A DNA stretch of 10,584 nucleotides from an uncultured Bacilli bacterium (GCA_944358685.1 CALVRQ010000116.1:1-10584), one strand, 5' to 3'. Shown: positions 1 to 7,027, numbered from the stretch's first letter. Made by a program: numbers and translations. The notes: generated from the letters alone by a model not told the origin.

Positions 1-1
1 A

Positions 2-79
2 AAAATAAATAATTCATCTAATTTAGGTAATTACACTTTAACATCTGTTACTAAATATGGAGATATAAACATTGGTTAA
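2..79 (+). CDS. C-terminal end of an upstream gene (partial, unknown product)
   Basis: Frame 2 is open from the window edge for 25 codons and stops at TAA 77-79. The readable end includes the residues NLGNYTLTSVTKYGDINIG. The polar, beta-strand-like composition resembles the tail of an extracellular or surface protein, but this is too short to assign a family. Support for it being a real gene end comes from the hairpin terminator that begins on the stop codon and from the fresh promoter just beyond it. Confidence 0.5.
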   Translation, partial: KINNSSNLGNYTLTSVTKYGDINIG

Positions 80-103
80 GCATCTAAAAAAGATGCTTTT
101 CTT
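78..103 (+). terminator. Rho-independent terminator of the upstream partial gene
   Basis: A perfect 8-bp stem pairs AAGCATCT (78-85) with AGATGCTT (91-98) around a five-A loop, and a T-rich run TTTTCTT (97-103) follows. The stem starts inside the TAA stop (77-79), so the terminator is fused to the end of the gene. The A-rich 5' side could also act weakly on the other strand. Confidence 0.85.
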
Positions 104-130
104 GACATTAATTATAAAATTTCATATCAT
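102..130 (+). promoter_or_regulatory. Sigma-A type promoter for the ogt-tag operon
   Basis: A perfect -35 box TTGACA (102-107) is followed after 17 bp by TATCAT (125-130), five of six matches to the -10 consensus. The predicted start is near 136-138, only about 11 bases before the ATG at 148. The ribosome binding site GAGGTGA (137-143) would then lie at the very 5' end of the transcript. The -35 box overlaps the end of the preceding terminator. Confidence 0.7.
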
Positions 131-147
131 TTATATGAGGTGAAACC

Positions 148-675
148 ATGAAATACAAAACAATTTATCCATCAAAAATTGGTAATTTAACTTTAATTAG
201 TAATGGCGAATATTTAACCCACATCATATTAGAAAATGAACCATATTATCAAGATATCAAAAAAGAAGCTAAAATAAATGATAACCTAGAAATATTTAAG
301 CGAACTAAAGCTTGGCTAGATAAATATTTTAGTGGTAAAAAACCTAATATAAATGCTTTAAAATTAAAATTAGAAGGTACACCTTTTCAAATCAAAGTAT
401 GGAATACAATAAAAAAAATTCCATATGGCAAGATAGTAACCTATGGCGATGTAGCAAAAAAAATAAGCCCAAATATGTCCGCGAGAGCCATAGGTAAAGC
501 AAATAGTCATAACCCCATTCCTGTCATTATCCCTTGTCATAGAGTTGTGGGTGCTAATAACAGTCTAACAGGGTATAGTGGTGGTATAGAAACCAAAATA
601 AAATTGTTAAAATTAGAAGGCATCGACATAGCAAACTATAAGATTCCAAAGGAAGAAAAGTATGCAAAGATGTAA
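148..675 (+). CDS. ogt: Methylated-DNA--[protein]-cysteine S-methyltransferase (O6-alkylguanine-DNA alkyltransferase)
   Basis: This is a suicide DNA repair protein: it flips O6-alkylguanine (or O4-alkylthymine) out of the helix and moves the alkyl group to its own cysteine. The 175 residues match the usual Ogt/MGMT length, with a ribonuclease-H-like N-terminal domain (about 1-75) and the catalytic domain (about 77-160). Visible hallmarks are FQIKVW (80-85), the winged-helix segment with Tyr99 in TYGDVA and the probable arginine finger Arg113 in ARAIG, and the active-site IPCHRVVG motif with Cys130. The later GYSGG and KLLKLEG segments are also typical. No AdaA-like methyl-sensing domain is fused, so it should be a constitutive repair enzyme rather than an Ada regulator. 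The ATG is set by GAGGTGA (137-143) five bases upstream. It is the first gene of an operon and overlaps tag by 14 bp. Confidence 0.97.
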   Translation: MKYKTIYPSKIGNLTLISNGEYLTHIILENEPYYQDIKKEAKINDNLEIFKRTKAWLDKYFSGKKPNINALKLKLEGTPFQIKVWNTIKKIPYGKIVTYGDVAKKISPNMSARAIGKANSHNPIPVIIPCHRVVGANNSLTGYSGGIETKIKLLKLEGIDIANYKIPKEEKYAKM

Positions 676-1216
676 ATGGTGTAATCTAAATAATCCTCTT
701 TATGTAAAGTATCATGACAAAGAGTGGGGGATTCCAAAACATGATGACCATGAATTATTTGAATTACTAATATTAGAATCATTTCAAGCCGGTTTATCCT
801 GGGAGTGCATTTTAAACAAAAGAGAAAACTTTAGAAAAGCCTATGATAACTTTGATATAAACAAAATTATTAATTATAATGAAATAAAAATTAGCGAATT
901 AATACAAAACCAAGACATTATTAGAAATAAATTAAAAATAAAAGCATCTATTAATAATGCTAAAATATTTAAAAAAATAGAAAAAGAATATGGTACATTT
1001 GCCAAATATATTTGGAGTTTCACAAACAATCAAATAATATATGAAACAAATAAAACATCATCAAAGCTTTCAGATAAAATATCTAAAGACTTGAAAAAGA
1101 AAGGCATGACCTTTGTTGGGACAACCATCATATATGCTTACCTGCAAGCTATTGGAATTATTAATTCACACGATAAAACATGTTTTAAATATAAGGAAGG
1201 AAATCAAAATGAATAA
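662..1216 (+). CDS. tag: DNA-3-methyladenine glycosylase I
   Basis: This enzyme starts base excision repair by removing 3-methyladenine from alkylated DNA. The 184 residues are collinear with the Tag family. The start MQRCKWC fits the usual N-terminus, and the four zinc-snap ligands are present: Cys4, His18 (in KYHDKEWG), His170 and Cys174 (in NSHDKTCF). The pocket segment LESFQAGLSW contains Glu39 and Trp47, equivalent to the catalytic Glu38 and Trp46 region of E. coli Tag. KKRENFRKA-like, IRNKLKI and FVGTTI blocks are also typical. The ATG lies inside the last codons of ogt, with AAAGGAAG (648-654) in front of it, which suggests translational coupling. Its own end overlaps the next start by 8 bp. 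Together with ogt it forms a compact alkylation-repair operon. Confidence 0.97.
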   Translation: MQRCKWCNLNNPLYVKYHDKEWGIPKHDDHELFELLILESFQAGLSWECILNKRENFRKAYDNFDINKIINYNEIKISELIQNQDIIRNKLKIKASINNAKIFKKIEKEYGTFAKYIWSFTNNQIIYETNKTSSKLSDKISKDLKKKGMTFVGTTIIYAYLQAIGIINSHDKTCFKYKEGNQNE

Positions 1217-1553
1217 TATAAATAAAATAGTTAACTTAACCACTGAATATATTAATCAAATATCATCAGATGCTAGAGTAACTAGTGGACTTATAAAATT
1301 TGAAAGCAAAAATATTGACATCAAAGATAGTCTTGCCATGGATATATATGTTTTCCAAACGGGGTTCACAAGGCATTTTAATACTCACATTGTAGATAAA
1401 GAAAAATTTTTCAATAATTTAAAAGAAAAAATAAAAAATAACTATGCTAAATTCAAAGATTACAATATAAATATACAAACCACTAAGATTGAAATAACTC
1501 GAAATAGAAAAGAGAATAAACCATGCATTTTAACAATTACCTTTGAAAAGTAA
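1209..1553 (+). CDS. Unrecognised 114-residue protein, third gene of the ogt-tag operon
   Basis: I do not recognise a family. The start is chosen at ATG 1209, which overlaps the tag stop (ATGAATAA) and has AAGGAAGG at 1194-1201. An upstream in-frame ATG at 1113 lies deep inside tag with no matching binding site. The product is small, soluble-looking and Lys/Asn/Ile-rich, with no signal peptide, membrane segment or cysteine motif (one Cys near 106). Its likely pattern is an N-terminal helix (about 3-20), strands around 23-36 and 43-58, a charged helix (about 63-83), then a strand pair (86-98 and 105-113). This alpha/beta alternation could be a small ligand- or nucleic-acid-binding domain, but nothing visible decides that. 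Operon position suggests co-expression with alkylation repair. The last codons form the operon's terminator hairpin. Confidence 0.8.
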   Translation: MNNINKIVNLTTEYINQISSDARVTSGLIKFESKNIDIKDSLAMDIYVFQTGFTRHFNTHIVDKEKFFNNLKEKIKNNYAKFKDYNINIQTTKIEITRNRKENKPCILTITFEK

Positions 1554-1562
1554 TTGTTTTTT
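1532..1562 (+). terminator. Rho-independent terminator ending the ogt-tag operon
   Basis: A perfect 9-bp stem pairs AACAATTAC (1532-1540) with GTAATTGTT (1550-1558) around a 9-base loop, followed by a run of T (1557-1562). The hairpin is built from the last codons of the 114-residue gene and includes its TAA stop (1551-1553). It marks the operon end and limits read-through into the gene at 1614. Confidence 0.85.
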
Positions 1563-1569
1563 GTATAAT
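1543..1569 (+). promoter_or_regulatory. Possible promoter for the four-helix-bundle gene
   Basis: A consensus -10 TATAAT (1564-1569) immediately follows the terminator T-run. The best -35 is TTGAAA (1543-1548) in the terminator loop, but the 15-bp spacer is shorter than ideal. If it is used, promoter and upstream terminator occupy the same bases. The strong -10 makes a start near 1576 plausible. Confidence 0.35.
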
Positions 1570-1613
1570 AAAAAAATTTCTTTCACATAATAAAGTTGAA
1601 AGGAATGATTAAG

Positions 1614-2051
1614 ATGAATGAAAACGAAGAAATATTAGAGTATATCTATCAAACCAGTAACATGGGTTACCAAAGTAGTAAAGATTTGATAAATAGTTTA
1701 AAAGGAAAAGATAACAAAATAAAAAAACTAGTTGAAGAAATTGAAAAAAACTATGAAAAGTATTCTAAAGAATCTGAAAAAATGTTAAATAAAAAAGATA
1801 TTAAAGCAAAGCCAATTGGTATGATGGCCAAAGCCATGTCCAAAATGAGTGTCACCAAAGAAATGATGAGTGATAATAGTGATGCCAATATTGCTGATAT
1901 GTTAATTCAAGGATTAACCATGGGTAATTTAGAACTAAGCAAACATATTGATAATTATGAAAAAACAGCCGACAAAAAAATAATTGACATGGCTAAATCA
2001 TTAAGAAAATTCGGAGAAGAATACATAGAAAAATTAAAAGTTTATTTATAG
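1614..2051 (+). CDS. Predicted ferritin-like four-helix-bundle protein, function unknown
   Basis: The 145 residues look entirely helical: helix 1 (about 4-29), helix 2 (34-60), a short linker with KPIG, helix 3 (about 82-117, with a Met-rich stretch before it) and helix 4 (120-144). This layout resembles the small four-helix-bundle proteins of the DUF2383/PA2169 type. The assignment comes from pattern only, and I cannot point to a conserved metal site. Methionine is abundant (GMMAKAMSKM at 69-78, EMM at 83-85). The start is ATG 1614, nine bases after AAAGGA (1599-1604). The upstream TTG at 1596 and ATG at 1605 overlap or abut that site and would leave no room for a ribosome. There is no signal peptide or membrane segment, so it should be cytoplasmic. 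It appears to be transcribed alone. Confidence 0.8.
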   Translation: MNENEEILEYIYQTSNMGYQSSKDLINSLKGKDNKIKKLVEEIEKNYEKYSKESEKMLNKKDIKAKPIGMMAKAMSKMSVTKEMMSDNSDANIADMLIQGLTMGNLELSKHIDNYEKTADKKIIDMAKSLRKFGEEYIEKLKVYL

Positions 2052-2053
2052 TA

Positions 2054-2082
2054 TTGAAATTTCCCTAAAAATAAATTATAAT
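2054..2082 (+). promoter_or_regulatory. Sigma-A type promoter for the FxLYD-like membrane protein gene
   Basis: TTGAAA (2054-2059), a 17-bp spacer and a perfect TATAAT (2077-2082) predict a start near 2089, about 19 bases before the ATG at 2108. The -35 box lies three bases after the preceding stop codon. Confidence 0.8.
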
Positions 2083-2107
2083 AGTAATAAAGAAAGTAGG
2101 GGAATAA

Positions 2108-2590
2108 ATGAAAAAATTTGACAAAGAAAAAGCAATGAATTTTATAAAAAGGAACAAAATACCTTTATTAATTCTTTTAGTGGTAATTATTGCCTTAATT
2201 GTTGGTTTAATTGTATCATTTAATATTGGTGGTAAATCTGACGGTATAACCAAAAATGAGGAAGAAGGAATGACCGCTAACACTAGCGAAGGAATTGTCA
2301 GTGAAACAACCTATGAAGGTTTGCAATTCTCAAACATTTCATTAATTTCAGAAAATGGTTATAGTACTTTTTCGGCTGATGTTACTAACACAGCAACAAC
2401 AGATAGTACTGTGTCTGATGTAAATATAGTTTTAAAAGATAAAGATGGAAATGAAGTTATTACCTTACGTGGTAATATTGGAACTCCATTAAAACCAAAT
2501 GAAACAAGAACCATAACCGCTGTTACCAAAGGTAAATTTAATAATGCCACTACTAAAGAAATCGTTGCATATGAAAGCGTAGCTCAATAA
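2108..2590 (+). CDS. Membrane-anchored protein with an extracytoplasmic FxLYD-like beta domain
   Basis: The 160-residue product has a positively charged N-terminus, one hydrophobic segment (about 18-38, rich in Ile, Leu and Val) that should act as a signal anchor, a flexible Glu/Asn-rich linker (about 41-68) and a C-terminal beta domain (about 69-155). The domain begins YEGLQFSNISLI and continues with DVTNT, IVLKDKDGNEV and LKPNETRTI. This order of strands is typical of FxLYD-type domains of Gram-positive surface proteins. By positive-inside logic the domain faces outside. There is no lipobox or sortase motif. AGGGGA (2098-2103) sets the ATG. The partner or ligand cannot be read from the sequence. 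It ends head-on against the secretion ATPase gene, with only 10 bases between the two stops. Confidence 0.85.
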   Translation: MKKFDKEKAMNFIKRNKIPLLILLVVIIALIVGLIVSFNIGGKSDGITKNEEEGMTANTSEGIVSETTYEGLQFSNISLISENGYSTFSADVTNTATTDSTVSDVNIVLKDKDGNEVITLRGNIGTPLKPNETRTITAVTKGKFNNATTKEIVAYESVAQ

Positions 2591-2602
2591 GCTACGCTTT
2601 TT
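2574..2602 (+). terminator. Hairpin terminator between convergent genes
   Basis: A perfect 11-bp stem pairs AAAGCGTAGCT (2574-2584) with AGCTACGCTTT (2590-2600) around CAATA, followed by T 2598-2602. It contains the stop of the plus-strand gene (2588-2590) and abuts the stop of the minus-strand gene (2601-2603). On the plus strand it is a good terminator. On the minus strand only three T follow the stem, so it may work there less well. Confidence 0.88.
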
Positions 2603-4079
2603 AAATATCTAAACTTTCAATATTAGGTACATTATATGTCATATTTTGTTGATTAATATCTTGCTGTGTAGATAGATTTGAAGCAACATTCTCCTGCACA
2701 TTATTATCTAAATTACTATTTATTGGTGACACATTTTGAAAATTACTATTTGGAGTTAATACATTCTGACCATTATTAACAAGTTCTTCGCGAATTCCAA
2801 TATATTTTCCTTCTTGTTGCTCTTGAGCAGCAAGTGCCTCTTTAGTCTCCATAATAGCTTCAGATAAAGAACTATTAGAACTAATCTTATCATCATCCTC
2901 AAGTTCAATTAATTTGAGAATTTCTTCAAAAGTAGTATAACCTTCAACAACCTTTTCAAGACCATCTTGAAGCATTGTAATTACATTACCACTTCCATAA
3001 ACCAATCCTCTAATTTCTTCTTTAGAACGATTATTACTTAAAGCATCACGAATTTGCTGATTAATTCTCAAAACCTCATGTATAGCAATTCGACCTTTAT
3101 AACCATCGTGACACTCTTCACATCCTTCCGCATCGTAAATTTCGTCAACGTCCTTATTTAAAACAGTTTTAAAAATACTTCTTTCATATTCACTAGTTTT
3201 TCTAAGCGTTTTACAATGTGGACATAACTGCCTTGCTAACTTCTGAGAAATAACCCCCTCCAAAGCTGAAGCTAATAAATATTTTTGAACATCCATATCA
3301 ATCAATCTTTCGATAGTGTTAAGTGAAGTATTAGTATGCAAAGTAGAAAGAACCAAGTGACCAGTAATAGATGCACGAACTGCAATCTTTGCTGTCTCGG
3401 TATCTCTTATTTCACCAATCATAATAATATTTGGGTCTTGTCTCAAAATACTCCTAAGTGCATTTGCAAATGTCAAACCAATTTTTGGATTCGTTTGGAC
3501 CTGATTAATACCAGTAATATCCATTTCAATTGGATCTTCAACAGTAATAATGTTAGTTGCAGATGTATTTAATTGTTGAAGCATAGAGTAAACAGTTGTA
3601 CTTTTACCACTACCAGTAGCTCCCGTAACCAAAATAATCCCATTAGGAACACTAAGCATTTCCACAACCTTTTTATAGTTTTCTTCACTAAAACCAAGTT
3701 CGCCTAGACCCGCCATACTACGAGTATAATCCAAAATACGAATAACAATCTTCTCTCCAGTACTAACCGGAAGTGAAGAAACACGTAAATCCAAATCAAT
3801 TCCATCAAGTGTTTCCTTAATCGCCCCATCTTGTGGAAGTCTCATTTCCGTAATATTCATCTTTGCAATTGTCTTAACGCGTGTAGTTAAATAATCACGG
3901 TAAGCATCTGGAACTGTTGCATAATCCATTAAAAGTCCATCAATTCTAATTCTAATTAATAAATGGTCCTCATAAGGATCAAAGTGAATATCACTAGCAC
4001 CTTTTTTAGAAGAATCAACTAAAATATCATTAATAATATCAGCAATCGGCACCTTTGCAAAATCAAACGTTCTCATCAT
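2601..4079 (-). CDS. GspE/PilB-family type IV pilus or type II secretion assembly ATPase
   Basis: This is a hexameric cytoplasmic ATPase that drives pilus or pseudopilus assembly at the membrane. An N2-type domain (about 11-120, with ASDIHFDPYEDH and the LPQDG block) precedes the RecA-like domain. That domain has Walker A GATGSGKST (153-161), the Asp box ITVEDPIE (178-185), Walker B IIMIGEIRD (218-226) and the His box GHLVLSTLHTN (240-250). A zinc-binding tetracysteine follows (Cys286, Cys289, Cys320, Cys323), which favours PilB/GspE over ComGA. Two oddities stand out. The usual 150-odd residue N-terminal domain is absent, and an in-frame TAG just upstream rules out a missed start. Residues about 395-492 form an acidic then Asn/Gln-rich low-complexity tail. 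AAGGAG (4090-4095) supports ATG 4079. No pilC, pilin or prepilin peptidase gene is adjacent. Confidence 0.95.
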   Translation of the reverse strand: MMRTFDFAKVPIADIINDILVDSSKKGASDIHFDPYEDHLLIRIRIDGLLMDYATVPDAYRDYLTTRVKTIAKMNITEMRLPQDGAIKETLDGIDLDLRVSSLPVSTGEKIVIRILDYTRSMAGLGELGFSEENYKKVVEMLSVPNGIILVTGATGSGKSTTVYSMLQQLNTSATNIITVEDPIEMDITGINQVQTNPKIGLTFANALRSILRQDPNIIMIGEIRDTETAKIAVRASITGHLVLSTLHTNTSLNTIERLIDMDVQKYLLASALEGVISQKLARQLCPHCKTLRKTSEYERSIFKTVLNKDVDEIYDAEGCEECHDGYKGRIAIHEVLRINQQIRDALSNNRSKEEIRGLVYGSGNVITMLQDGLEKVVEGYTTFEEILKLIELEDDDKISSNSSLSEAIMETKEALAAQEQQEGKYIGIREELVNNGQNVLTPNSNFQNVSPINSNLDNNVQENVASNLSTQQDINQQNMTYNVPNIESLDI

Positions 4080-4133
4080 ATAAATCTTGCTCCTTTTCTA
4101 TCTTTTATTGGACTAGTATTTTATCCTAAAACT

Positions 4134-4162
4134 ATTATATAATACTTTGAAAATAAAAACAA
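4134..4162 (-). promoter_or_regulatory. Probable promoter for the secretion ATPase gene
   Basis: Read on the minus strand, TTGTTT (4162-4157) and a perfect TATAAT (4139-4134) are separated by 17 bp, predicting a start near 4127 and a leader of about 48 bases before ATG 4079. The -35 matches at only three positions. The 118-bp gap after ylbJ begins with a T-run on this strand but has no clear hairpin, so read-through from ylbJ is also possible. Confidence 0.5.
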
Positions 4163-4197
4163 TCGCAAAAAAAGTAAAATAAGTAAAAAAACACTAG

Positions 4198-5175
4198 CTA
4201 TGTCAAACCAATCCAAAAATCAAATAGCAAAAACATAAGTAAAGAAGAAATAATTGCATGACATACCCTCGCACATAAAAAAGGCAAATATTTAATATCT
4301 GTATCACTCAAAATACCCATAATCTGCATATGTACAGAAAGACCACCAAATGACAAAATCATCACCGTAAGCACACATTTAAGTTTCAAAGGAATTGCCT
4401 CTAAACTTATATATTTAAGCCCTTGTGTCATTTCCACAAACCCATTCAAAACACTTTGAAATACACTATTCAAATTCAAATTATTATCAATAATAGTTGT
4501 CACTACTAAACATATAGTAATAACCCCCAAAATAAGTAGTAAAGTATCAATACTACTAACAAGTGAATTAGTAACCATCTCTCCAAAACTTTCCTTATTA
4601 CTAATCCTTTTTAGATGCATCTCGTTAGTAGCTTTTTTTAAATCAATCTTTTCATTTTCTTTTTTGCTAGGATGGTAACCTCTCATACCAAAACCAATAA
4701 TCAAATTACCTAAATAATGACAAAGTAGTATTAGTAATCCAGCATCTTTATTATTCAAAAAAAGTATGGATACCGTACCTAAAATAAACAAAGGATTTGA
4801 AAAACAAGTAAAACATAAAATCTTTGTAGCTTCATATCTATTTATACTACCAGTTAAATAAAGTTCTCTCGTGTACTTTGCATTCGCTGGATTTCCTGAT
4901 ATAATACTCATGAAAAAGATAAATGCGCAGACACCCTTAATTCTAAATAATCGGTTCATAATCCCTTTAAATAAGTTACCCATAAATTCTGGAAGCCCAC
5001 ATTTAATCAAGATATTTGAAAGCACAAAAAAGGGAAATAATGATGGAAAAACGTTGTTTTTAAACACATTAAGTGAAAAATTAACCGAATTCAAAATACT
5101 TTCTGACTCTGTTAAAATCTCATAAACGATAAATAATAAAACAACCATTATAAATACACTTATCCATCTGCGCAT
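4198..5175 (-). CDS. ylbJ: YlbJ-family sporulation-type integral membrane protein
   Basis: This is a polytopic membrane protein of the nucleoside-recognition (Gate/SpmA-like) superfamily. In Bacillus, YlbJ is needed for proper spore formation and cortex; the transported molecule is not something the sequence shows. The 325 residues carry the family landmarks: SGNPANAK (93-100), SNPLFILGTV (126-135) and SFGGLSVHMQIMGIL (275-289). Hydrophobic segments lie near 5-22, 40-58, 80-94, 128-141, 146-164, 209-231, 265-287 and 305-323. A charged loop occupies 168-195. I start at ATG 5175, because GGGTGA sits six bases upstream and matches the binding sites used elsewhere here. The in-frame GTG at 5187 begins immediately before that site and would add four residues. 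The gene is divergent from ddcP, a family it also neighbours in Bacillus (the ylbJ-ylbK-ylbL region). Confidence 0.92.
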   Translation of the reverse strand: MRRWISVFIMVVLLFIVYEILTESESILNSVNFSLNVFKNNVFPSLFPFFVLSNILIKCGLPEFMGNLFKGIMNRLFRIKGVCAFIFFMSIISGNPANAKYTRELYLTGSINRYEATKILCFTCFSNPLFILGTVSILFLNNKDAGLLILLCHYLGNLIIGFGMRGYHPSKKENEKIDLKKATNEMHLKRISNKESFGEMVTNSLVSSIDTLLLILGVITICLVVTTIIDNNLNLNSVFQSVLNGFVEMTQGLKYISLEAIPLKLKCVLTVMILSFGGLSVHMQIMGILSDTDIKYLPFLCARVCHAIISSLLMFLLFDFWIGLT

Positions 5176-5221
5176 AATTTCACCCACTATTAAATAAATT
5201 TATTACTGAAAGGAGTAATAT
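5176..5221. promoter_or_regulatory. Short divergent intergenic region between ylbJ and ddcP
   Basis: Only 46 bases separate the two divergent starts. They hold both ribosome binding sites: GGGTGA for ylbJ on the minus strand and AAAGGAG (5209-5215) for ddcP on the plus strand. The middle is AT-rich (around 5188-5205), with poor -10-like words in both directions. I find no convincing -35/-10 pair for either gene, so at least one promoter probably lies inside the neighbouring coding sequence. Confidence 0.4.
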
Positions 5222-6235
5222 ATGAAAAAATTACTAAAAAAAATCCAAGAATATATAAAAGAATATTATAAAATAATCATCGTTTATATAGTTATTCTAG
5301 CTGTTTTCTTAATTGAATTTCCTTACTATATTTCAGCTCCAGGAGGTCTTATTGACACATCTGATAAAATAACCACCGAAGATAACTTTAAACTATCAGG
5401 TTCTTTAAATATGGCCTATGTTTCGGAAATTCATGCCACCATACCAACTTTGATATTTTCTGCCCTAAGCAAAGACTGGGACACCGAAAAAGAAACTGAA
5501 GTAAAAAACGACAACGAAACCATCGAAGAAAAAAACTACCGTAATAAAATGTTATTGCAAGAAGGAAATGACACAGCCTTACTAGTTGCTTATAAGCATT
5601 CAAATATTGATTATAATGTTACTAATAATAAAGTATATGTCACATACATTGATGAAATAGCAAAAACAAACCTTAAAATTGGTGATCAAATATTAAAAGT
5701 AGATAATCAAAATATAAAAGATAAAAATGAACTTTTTACTCTCATTGCTTCTAAAAAAATAGGGGATAAAGTAACCTTAGAAGTCAAAGATATAAACGGT
5801 AAGTCTCAAACTAGAAATGCAACTTTAATTAACTATTTAGATGAACCCAAAATAGGAGCAGTTATCACTGAAACCTTTGATGTTAACTCAGATAAAAAAA
5901 TAACCTTTAATTTCAAAGACACTGAATCAGGTTCATCAGGCGGTCTAATGATGACCTTAACCATTTATAGTTACTTAAATAAAATTGATCTAACAAGTGG
6001 CAAAACCATCGTTGGCACTGGTACCATTGATATAAATGGTAATGTTGGTGAAATAAGTGGGATTAAATATAAATTGATAGGAGCAGTAAATAAAGGAGCC
6101 GACGTTTTTATAGTCCCTAAAGGAGATAACTATAAAGAAGCTAAAAAGGTCAAAAAAGAAAAAGGCTATGACATTGACCTAGTCCCAGTTGAAACCTTCG
6201 AAGAAGCCTTAAAATATTTAGAAAATCAGCAATAA
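5222..6235 (+). CDS. ddcP: Membrane-anchored PDZ-Lon (S16) protease, DdcP/YlbL family
   Basis: This is a Ser-Lys protease tethered to the membrane with its catalytic part outside. In B. subtilis the family member DdcP (YlbL) helps destroy the SOS-induced division inhibitor YneA so that division resumes after DNA repair. The 337 residues are full length: a basic N-terminus, one membrane segment (about 17-36), a family-typical YYISAPGGLI block (35-44), a PDZ domain (about 135-205, with LKIGDQILKVDNQNI) and a Lon-type proteolytic domain (about 210-337). The likely nucleophile is Ser239 in ESGSSGGLMM and the general base Lys284 in GIKYKLIGA. The 45-residue spacing is right for the family. AAAGGAG precedes the ATG by six bases. 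Whether a YneA-like substrate exists here cannot be seen. Confidence 0.94.
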   Translation: MKKLLKKIQEYIKEYYKIIIVYIVILAVFLIEFPYYISAPGGLIDTSDKITTEDNFKLSGSLNMAYVSEIHATIPTLIFSALSKDWDTEKETEVKNDNETIEEKNYRNKMLLQEGNDTALLVAYKHSNIDYNVTNNKVYVTYIDEIAKTNLKIGDQILKVDNQNIKDKNELFTLIASKKIGDKVTLEVKDINGKSQTRNATLINYLDEPKIGAVITETFDVNSDKKITFNFKDTESGSSGGLMMTLTIYSYLNKIDLTSGKTIVGTGTIDINGNVGEISGIKYKLIGAVNKGADVFIVPKGDNYKEAKKVKKEKGYDIDLVPVETFEEALKYLENQQ

Positions 6236-6255
6236 ACAAACAAGGTCAAAAAAAT

Positions 6256-6285
6256 TTGAAATATTTTTCACTTTTGTTGTATAAT
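6256..6285 (+). promoter_or_regulatory. Sigma-A type promoter for the first paralogous gene
   Basis: TTGAAA (6256-6261), an 18-bp spacer and a perfect TATAAT (6280-6285) predict a start near 6292. The leader would be about 16 bases and contains GAGGTGA (6295-6301) for the ATG at 6308. I see no clear hairpin between ddcP and this promoter, so ddcP transcripts may read into it. Confidence 0.75.
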
Positions 6286-6307
6286 AATAACTTCGAGGTG
6301 AAAAAAA

Positions 6308-6988
6308 ATGAATGATAAACAAAATAACAATTTCGAAGATATTTATCTTTTAAAATTATCTGACTTAAATGTAATAAATAATTTTAATCAATGTAATAGT
6401 CAAAGAACAAATCCTATTCGTCTAAATGATGATGAATATTTTTTTACAAGTCCAAATAAAGGAAATTTTAAAGACAATGTTATCTTAGTTAGACTCGTAA
6501 ATAAAAATGACAAACCATTTTTAGAAGACATTCTAACAGAAACTAAAATAATTGTATTTGCTGACTATGCATCTAATTCTATAGCAAACTTAAAACAGCA
6601 AAATCTCACTTTTATAGCTGCCGAAACTTGTTTTCAAAAAATTTCATATAATGGTTTCATTATTAATGGACTTATCACTGAACCAATTGCCCTAAATTAT
6701 CTAACAAATACATTATTTGTCAATTTTAATAATTTAAAATCATTAAAAAATTGTAATGAAAATCTTTTGGACTACGCAGTAAAAGATGAAACAAAATTAA
6801 CAAGCATTAGAAATTATATAGAAGCTTTAAAACAAATTCAAAATAGAAATATTCATAATATATTAGATAGTCAAGAATATCATCATACAATACAAACCGT
6901 TAAACAGCACTTATTTTCAATCTCTAAAGATTTCGAAGGTTTTAGTAAAGAACTCAAAAAAAAGCGAATAAAATTAAGCCATAAATAA
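6308..6988 (+). CDS. Unknown protein, first of two tandem paralogues
   Basis: I do not recognise the family. The 226-residue product has no signal peptide, membrane segment or known catalytic motif and should be cytoplasmic. It looks like a mixed alpha/beta N-terminal part (about 10-140) followed by a helical, possibly coiled-coil C-terminal part (about 153-222) that ends in the basic stretch KELKKKRIKLSHK. Three blocks recur in the next gene: IYLLKLSDLNV (12-22), FLEDILTETKIIVF (71-84) and LLDYAVKDE plus its following helix (153-181). Overall identity is low, so this is an old duplication. GAGGTGA (6295-6301) six bases before the ATG fixes the start, and the gene has its own promoter. It lies between ddcP and the second paralogue. 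No functional hint can be read beyond that. Confidence 0.85.
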   Translation: MNDKQNNNFEDIYLLKLSDLNVINNFNQCNSQRTNPIRLNDDEYFFTSPNKGNFKDNVILVRLVNKNDKPFLEDILTETKIIVFADYASNSIANLKQQNLTFIAAETCFQKISYNGFIINGLITEPIALNYLTNTLFVNFNNLKSLKNCNENLLDYAVKDETKLTSIRNYIEALKQIQNRNIHNILDSQEYHHTIQTVKQHLFSISKDFEGFSKELKKKRIKLSHK

Positions 6989-7027
6989 CCAATCAAAACA
7001 CATAATTAAAATTTCATCCGTAATTAC

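Noticed and set aside
1113..1208. N-terminal extension of the 114-residue protein from an in-frame ATG at 1113
   Set aside because: It lies inside tag in another frame and has no matching binding site, whereas ATG 1209 has AAGGAAGG and a stop-start overlap typical of coupled genes.
1596..1613. Upstream TTG (1596) and ATG (1605) starts for the four-helix-bundle gene
   Set aside because: They precede or abut the AAAGGA ribosome binding site; only ATG 1614 has proper spacing.
3336..3572. 78-codon plus-strand ORF with several Cys and Asn
   Set aside because: It is antisense to the conserved ATPase core with no binding site; its composition reflects the complement of that gene.
4186..4204. Possible terminator hairpin at the end of ylbJ on the minus strand
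   Set aside because: There is a T-run after the stop, but the TAGCTAG bases before it cannot form a stem with a usable loop.
5176..5187. GTG start at 5187 for ylbJ
   Set aside because: The GTG immediately precedes the GGGTGA motif, which is best read as the binding site for ATG 5175.
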